This document shows, piece after piece, positions 21,437 to 24,480 of a stretch of 24,480 nt of DNA (its first letter is position 1; every line of letters starts with the position of its first letter). This DNA comes from an uncultured Frankineae bacterium (GTDB lineage Bacteria > Actinomycetota > Actinomycetes > Mycobacteriales > SCTD01): positions 1 to 24,480 of the forward strand of contig CADCUE010000253.1 in assembly GCA_902805805.1 (NCBI GenBank), given 5' to 3'. A program made the translations under genes and the position numbers. Under the pieces are notes generated by a model. It saw only the letters and a list, made by a program, of their open reading frames with translations. It was not told the origin of the DNA and searched no databases.

Positions 21437-22039
21437 TCAGCCGGCGAGCGCGGCCAGGAGCCGGGGGGCGAGCTGGCGGAAGGCCTGGCCGCGGTGGCTG
21501 ATGGCGTCCTTGTCCGCCGCCGACAGCTCGGCCGTGGTCAGGTCGAGGCCGTCCGGCACGAGCAGCGGGTCGTAGCCGAAGCCGCCCGAGCCGCGCGGCG
21601 AGCGGGTGAGCCGGCCGCGCAGCTGCCCGAGGACCACCTCGCTGCGGCCGTCGGGCAGGGCGTACGCCGCCGCGCACACGAACCCGGCCGCTCGGCGCTC
21701 GTCGGGCACGTCCTCCAGCTGGGCGAGGAGCAGCTCGAGGTTGGCCCGGTCGTCGCCGTGCCGACCGGCCCAGCGCGCCGAGAGCACACCGGGCATGCCG
21801 TTCATGGCGTCGACGGCCAGGCCGCTGTCGTCGGCGACGGCCGGCAGACCGCTGTGCTCGACTGCCTCGACCGCCTTGGCCAGGGCGTTCTCGGCGAACG
21901 TCGCGCCGGTCTCCGGACCGGGTTCGTAGGCCGTGACGTCGTCGAGGCCGAGCAGGTCGACGTGGTCGCCCAGGATGCGGCGCAGCTCGTCCACCTTGCC
22001 GGCGTTGCGCGTCGCGAGCACGACGCTCGGCCGGCTCAC
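21437..22039 (-). CDS. rdgB: Non-canonical purine NTP pyrophosphatase (RdgB/HAM1)
   Basis: 200 aa. It hydrolyses dITP, XTP and ITP to the monophosphate, cleaning the nucleotide pool. Motifs: [17 protein letters not shown] (residues 7-23), the family's nucleotide-binding start; [35 protein letters not shown] with the catalytic Asp71; and the C-terminal GFGYDPLL and AISHRGQAF. The GTG at 22037-22039 overlaps the rph stop codon (GTGA). It is the last gene of the operon murI / phosphodiesterase / rph / rdgB, the same order as Rv1338-Rv1341 in M. tuberculosis. Confidence 0.96.
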   Translation of the reverse strand: MSRPSVVLATRNAGKVDELRRILGDHVDLLGLDDVTAYEPGPETGATFAENALAKAVEAVEHSGLPAVADDSGLAVDAMNGMPGVLSARWAGRHGDDRANLELLLAQLEDVPDERRAAGFVCAAAYALPDGRSEVVLGQLRGRLTRSPRGSGGFGYDPLLVPDGLDLTTAELSAADKDAISHRGQAFRQLAPRLLAALAG

Positions 22040-22788
22040 ATCTTGCCCGCGTCGCCGGCGTGCCGCTTGCGCAGCGGCTGCGCGAGGGCCCCGGTCTGCA
22101 GGGCGACCAGGTCGGCGATGCCGCCGAGGGCGAGGTCGAGCAGGGCGTCGAGCTCGGCCCGGCTGAACGGCGCCCCCTCGGCGGTGCCCTGGACCTCGAT
22201 CAGCTCGCCGTCGCCGGTCCCGACGACGTTCATGTCGGTGCCCGCGGAGACGTCCTCGGGGTAGTCGAGGTCGAGCACCGGCGCGCCCTCGACGACCCCG
22301 ACGCTGATCGCCGCGACGCTGCGGACCATGGCCTGCGACCGGCCGAGGGAGGCGCAGGCGTCGGCCAGCGCGACGCAGGCGCCGGTGATGGCGGCGGTGC
22401 GCGTACCGCCGTCGGCCTGCAGCACGTCGCAGTCGACGGCGATCGTGTTCTCCCCGAGCAGCTGCAGGTCGACGGCCGCGCGCAGGCTGCGACCCACCAG
22501 GCGGCTGATCTCGTGCGTGCGGCCGCCCAGCTTGCCCTTCACCGACTCGCGGTCGCTGCGGGTGTGCGTCGCGCGGGGCAGCATGGCGTACTCGGCGGTC
22601 ACCCAGCCCAGGCCCGACCCCTTGCGCCAGCGCGGCACGCCGGCCTGCGCGCTGGCCGCGACCAGCACGCGGGTGCGGCCGAACTCGACGAGGCAGGAGC
22701 CCTCGGCGTGGTCGAGCCACCCGCGGGTGAGGGTGACCGGGCGCAGCTGGTCGGGTGCGCGGCCGTCGTGGCGGGAGGCAGTGGTCAC
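22036..22788 (-). CDS. rph: Ribonuclease PH
   Basis: 250 aa phosphorolytic exoribonuclease that trims tRNA 3' ends. Conserved segments: [102 protein letters not shown], and [17 protein letters not shown]. The GTG at 22786-22788 is 25 bases after the phosphodiesterase stop on the same transcript. A weak -10 (CAGGCT, minus strand, 22795-22800) ends 6 bases before it, so an internal leaderless promoter is possible. No defects. Confidence 0.96.
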   Translation of the reverse strand: MTTASRHDGRAPDQLRPVTLTRGWLDHAEGSCLVEFGRTRVLVAASAQAGVPRWRKGSGLGWVTAEYAMLPRATHTRSDRESVKGKLGGRTHEISRLVGRSLRAAVDLQLLGENTIAVDCDVLQADGGTRTAAITGACVALADACASLGRSQAMVRSVAAISVGVVEGAPVLDLDYPEDVSAGTDMNVVGTGDGELIEVQGTAEGAPFSRAELDALLDLALGGIADLVALQTGALAQPLRKRHAGDAGKM

Positions 22789-22813
22789 CCGGCGAGCCTG
22801 TCAGACGTCGCGA

Positions 22814-23560
22814 TCACACCTCGTAGGACGCGCCACAGCGGACCACCTCGAGCGGTCCGTCGTAGGCCTGCGCCGCCTCGGCCGTGATCGCGCCCGCGTC
22901 GGTCCAGGGCATGAGGTGGGTCAGCAGCAGCCGCCCGGCCCCGGCGCGGGCGGCGTGCTCCCCGGCCTGCCGGCCGGACAGGTGCAGCCCCTCCGGGCGG
23001 TCCGGGGCGTCGGGCCAGCTGGCCTCGCACAGCAGCACGTCGACGCCGTCGGCCAGCACGTCGAGCTGGCGCGTCGTCGCGGTGTCCCCGGAGTAGGCCA
23101 GCGTGCGGCCGTCCGCCTCGACGCGCAGGCCGTGGCACTCGACGGGGTGCTCCATGCGCAGCGTCGTGACCGTGAACGGGCCGATCTGCCGCGTGCCGAC
23201 CGGCACCTCGCGCAGGTCGAACACCTCCCGCAGCCGGTCCGGCGGCGGCACCTCGAACACCCGGCACAGGCGGTCCCCGAGCCCGGCCGGCCCGTAGACC
23301 GGCAGCGGGTCGGGCAGTCCGGCCGGGTGGTAGCGGCGGGCGTAGGACAGGCCGACCAGGTCGGTGCAGTGGTCGGCGTGCAGGTGGCTGACGTAGACGG
23401 CGTCGATCTCGAGCAGGTCGATCGAGCGCTGCAGCGGTCCGAGGGCACCCGGTCCGAGGTCGATCACCAGCCGGAAGCCGTCGTGCTCGACGAGGTAGCC
23501 GGAGCAGGGCGAGTCGGGACCGGGATAGGTGCCGGAGCAGCCGAGGACGGTCAGCCTCAT
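22814..23560 (-). CDS. Metallo-beta-lactamase-fold phosphodiesterase, Rv1339-like
   Basis: 248 aa. Begins [38 protein letters not shown]; metal-binding HLHADH is at residues 59-64, with later His and Asp ligands in [21 protein letters not shown] and LLTHLMPW. Position in the operon and sequence match M. tuberculosis Rv1339, reported as an atypical class II cyclic-nucleotide phosphodiesterase that lowers cAMP and affects antibiotic tolerance. Older annotations call it RNase Z-like or arylsulfatase-like. The ATG at 23558-23560 overlaps the murI stop (ATGA). cAMP hydrolysis here is inferred from the homologue. Confidence 0.9.
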   Translation of the reverse strand: MRLTVLGCSGTYPGPDSPCSGYLVEHDGFRLVIDLGPGALGPLQRSIDLLEIDAVYVSHLHADHCTDLVGLSYARRYHPAGLPDPLPVYGPAGLGDRLCRVFEVPPPDRLREVFDLREVPVGTRQIGPFTVTTLRMEHPVECHGLRVEADGRTLAYSGDTATTRQLDVLADGVDVLLCEASWPDAPDRPEGLHLSGRQAGEHAARAGAGRLLLTHLMPWTDAGAITAEAAQAYDGPLEVVRCGASYEV

Positions 23561-24372
23561 GCGCTGGCGCGCATCGTCGTGACCGTGCCGATCTCCGGGC
23601 CGAGGAAGCGCCGGCCGAGCCGGGCGAAGGGCTCGGGGTCCCCGGTGGCCGAGAAGCGGTGCACCGGCGGCGGCCGCTCGGGGTCGCGGTCGAGACCGGT
23701 GCGCTGCAGCACGCGGTAGACGTCCTTGGCCGTCTCCTCGGCGCTGCTCACCAGCGTCACCGAGTCGCCCACCACCAGGCTGATCATGCCAGTCAGCAGG
23801 GGGTAGTGCGTGCAGCCCAGGACGAGGGTGTCCACGTCGGCGCGCAGCACCGGGTCGAGGTAGTGGGTGGCCAGCTGCAGCAGCTGCCGGCCGGTCGTCA
23901 CCCCCCGCTCGACGAAGTCGACGAAGCGCGGGCACGCGGCGCTGGTCAGCTCGACCTGCGGCGCGGCCGCGAACGCGTCGTCGTACGCCCGGCTGGCGAC
24001 CGTGACCTGCGTGGCGAGCAGCCCGACCCTGTCGTTGCGCGTCGCGGCGACCGCCCGGCGCACCGCCGGCTGGATGACCTCGACGACGGGGATGTCGTAG
24101 CGCTCGCGGGCGTCGCGCAGGCAGGCGCTGCTGGCGCTGTTGCACGCGATGACCAGCATCTTCACGCCGTCCGCGACCAGCGAGTCCATGGCCGCGAGCG
24201 CGTGCCGGCGGACCTCGGCGATCGGCAGCGGGCCGTACGGGCCGTGCGCGGTGTCCCCGACGTAGAGCAGCGGCTCGTTGGGCAGCTGGTCCAGCAGGGC
24301 GCGGGCGACCGTCAGCCCCCCGACCCCGGAGTCGAACACCCCGATGGCCGCCTCGTCCGCCGTCCCGCCCAC
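23557..24372 (-). CDS. murI: Glutamate racemase
   Basis: 271 aa. It converts L- to D-glutamate for peptidoglycan. Residues [15 protein letters not shown] (10-24) and the two catalytic cysteines, Cys77 in IACNSASSA and Cys187 in LGCTHYPLL, are all present. The start is GTG at 24370-24372, because it puts the conserved IGVFDSG near residue 10 and follows a TAGGGT -10 element by 7 bases; a GTG at 24423 would add 17 unconserved residues. First gene of the operon with the phosphodiesterase, rph and rdgB. Confidence 0.95.
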   Translation of the reverse strand: MGGTADEAAIGVFDSGVGGLTVARALLDQLPNEPLLYVGDTAHGPYGPLPIAEVRRHALAAMDSLVADGVKMLVIACNSASSACLRDARERYDIPVVEVIQPAVRRAVAATRNDRVGLLATQVTVASRAYDDAFAAAPQVELTSAACPRFVDFVERGVTTGRQLLQLATHYLDPVLRADVDTLVLGCTHYPLLTGMISLVVGDSVTLVSSAEETAKDVYRVLQRTGLDRDPERPPPVHRFSATGDPEPFARLGRRFLGPEIGTVTTMRASA

Positions 24373-24480
24373 ACCGACGACCCTACGTGGCGCCGGGCAC
24401 GCGCGGCGGGAGCCCGGCGGCACGGGCCCTCAGCGCGCGGTCTCCTTGCGGATGTGGCGATCTCACACGCTCAGCCCCCC
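24373..24480. other. murI promoter and window end
   Basis: On the minus strand, TAGGGT (24380-24385) ends 7 bases before the murI GTG, a leaderless -10 element. The remaining about 95 bases have open frames on both strands but no recognisable protein end. A minus-strand frame that ends at the TAG inside the -10 could be the tail of the preceding gene; it is too short to identify. Confidence 0.35.

Noticed and set aside
24373..24480. Tail of a further gene, possibly with a frameshift, at the right edge
   Set aside because: Fewer than 110 bases with stops in some frames and no family signature; not enough to call a gene or a frameshift.
1..24480. CRISPR arrays, insertion sequences, prophage or defence genes
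   Set aside because: No regularly spaced repeats, transposase, integrase or known defence domain was found in any plausible frame.

Overview
This is a very GC-rich stretch of bacterial chromosome, with dense genes, GTG starts about as common as ATG, and frequent 4-base GTGA/ATGA stop-start overlaps. The gene content points to an actinobacterium: a mycobacterial-type murI / Rv1339-like / rph / rdgB operon, a three-domain pyruvate carboxylase, DUF3618, DUF1684 and YiaA/B proteins, an AMACR-type racemase, and leaderless TANNNT promoters. I cannot fix the genus from sequence alone. No insertion sequence, phage gene, CRISPR array or rRNA was seen, and base composition looks uniform, so this is mostly core chromosome.

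Layout. 1-128 holds the start of a SARP-type regulator (minus). 295-3699 is pyruvate carboxylase (minus), followed by a terminator-like hairpin. 3754-4029 is a small orphan gene (plus). 4047-4940 is an uncharacterised protein (minus), divergent from an osmoprotectant (OpuB-type) ABC importer: permeases 4983-5663 and 5660-6322, lipoprotein 6485-7459. The importer's ATPase (8184-9326) is separated from them by an inverted DUF1684 gene (7467-8075). 9323-10831 (minus) is a three-gene operon of a small membrane protein, a DCC thiol-disulfide protein and a TetR regulator. Its promoter (10866-10894) is flanked by two copies of a 14-base palindrome, which suggests autoregulation.

10998-12844 (plus) couples a BioD-like protein lacking both catalytic lysines with an intact alpha-methylacyl-CoA racemase. 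A possible 10-codon upstream ORF ends on the BioD-like start codon. 12880-14168 (minus) is DUF3618 followed by DUF427; the DUF427 gene appears to start at CTG. 14402-17096 is a complete zinc/manganese ABC importer, then Bcp peroxiredoxin (17121-17603), a YiaA/B membrane protein (17647-17940), tRNA-Leu(UAG) (18001-18083) and a UDP-glucuronate decarboxylase-like enzyme (18111-19058).

19096-21394 is a SoxR-type [2Fe-2S] regulator divergent from a short-chain dehydrogenase, with a MerR-type operator between them; a divergent QueA-family gene is coupled to the dehydrogenase. 21437-24372 (minus) is murI, a metallo-beta-lactamase-fold phosphodiesterase, rph and rdgB. The most interesting points are the two self-contained regulator/operator circuits (TetR and SoxR), the catalytically degenerate BioD, the QueA-like gene outside a queuosine context, the CTG start, and the recurrent leaderless promoters. 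I did not find one large new multi-gene system.
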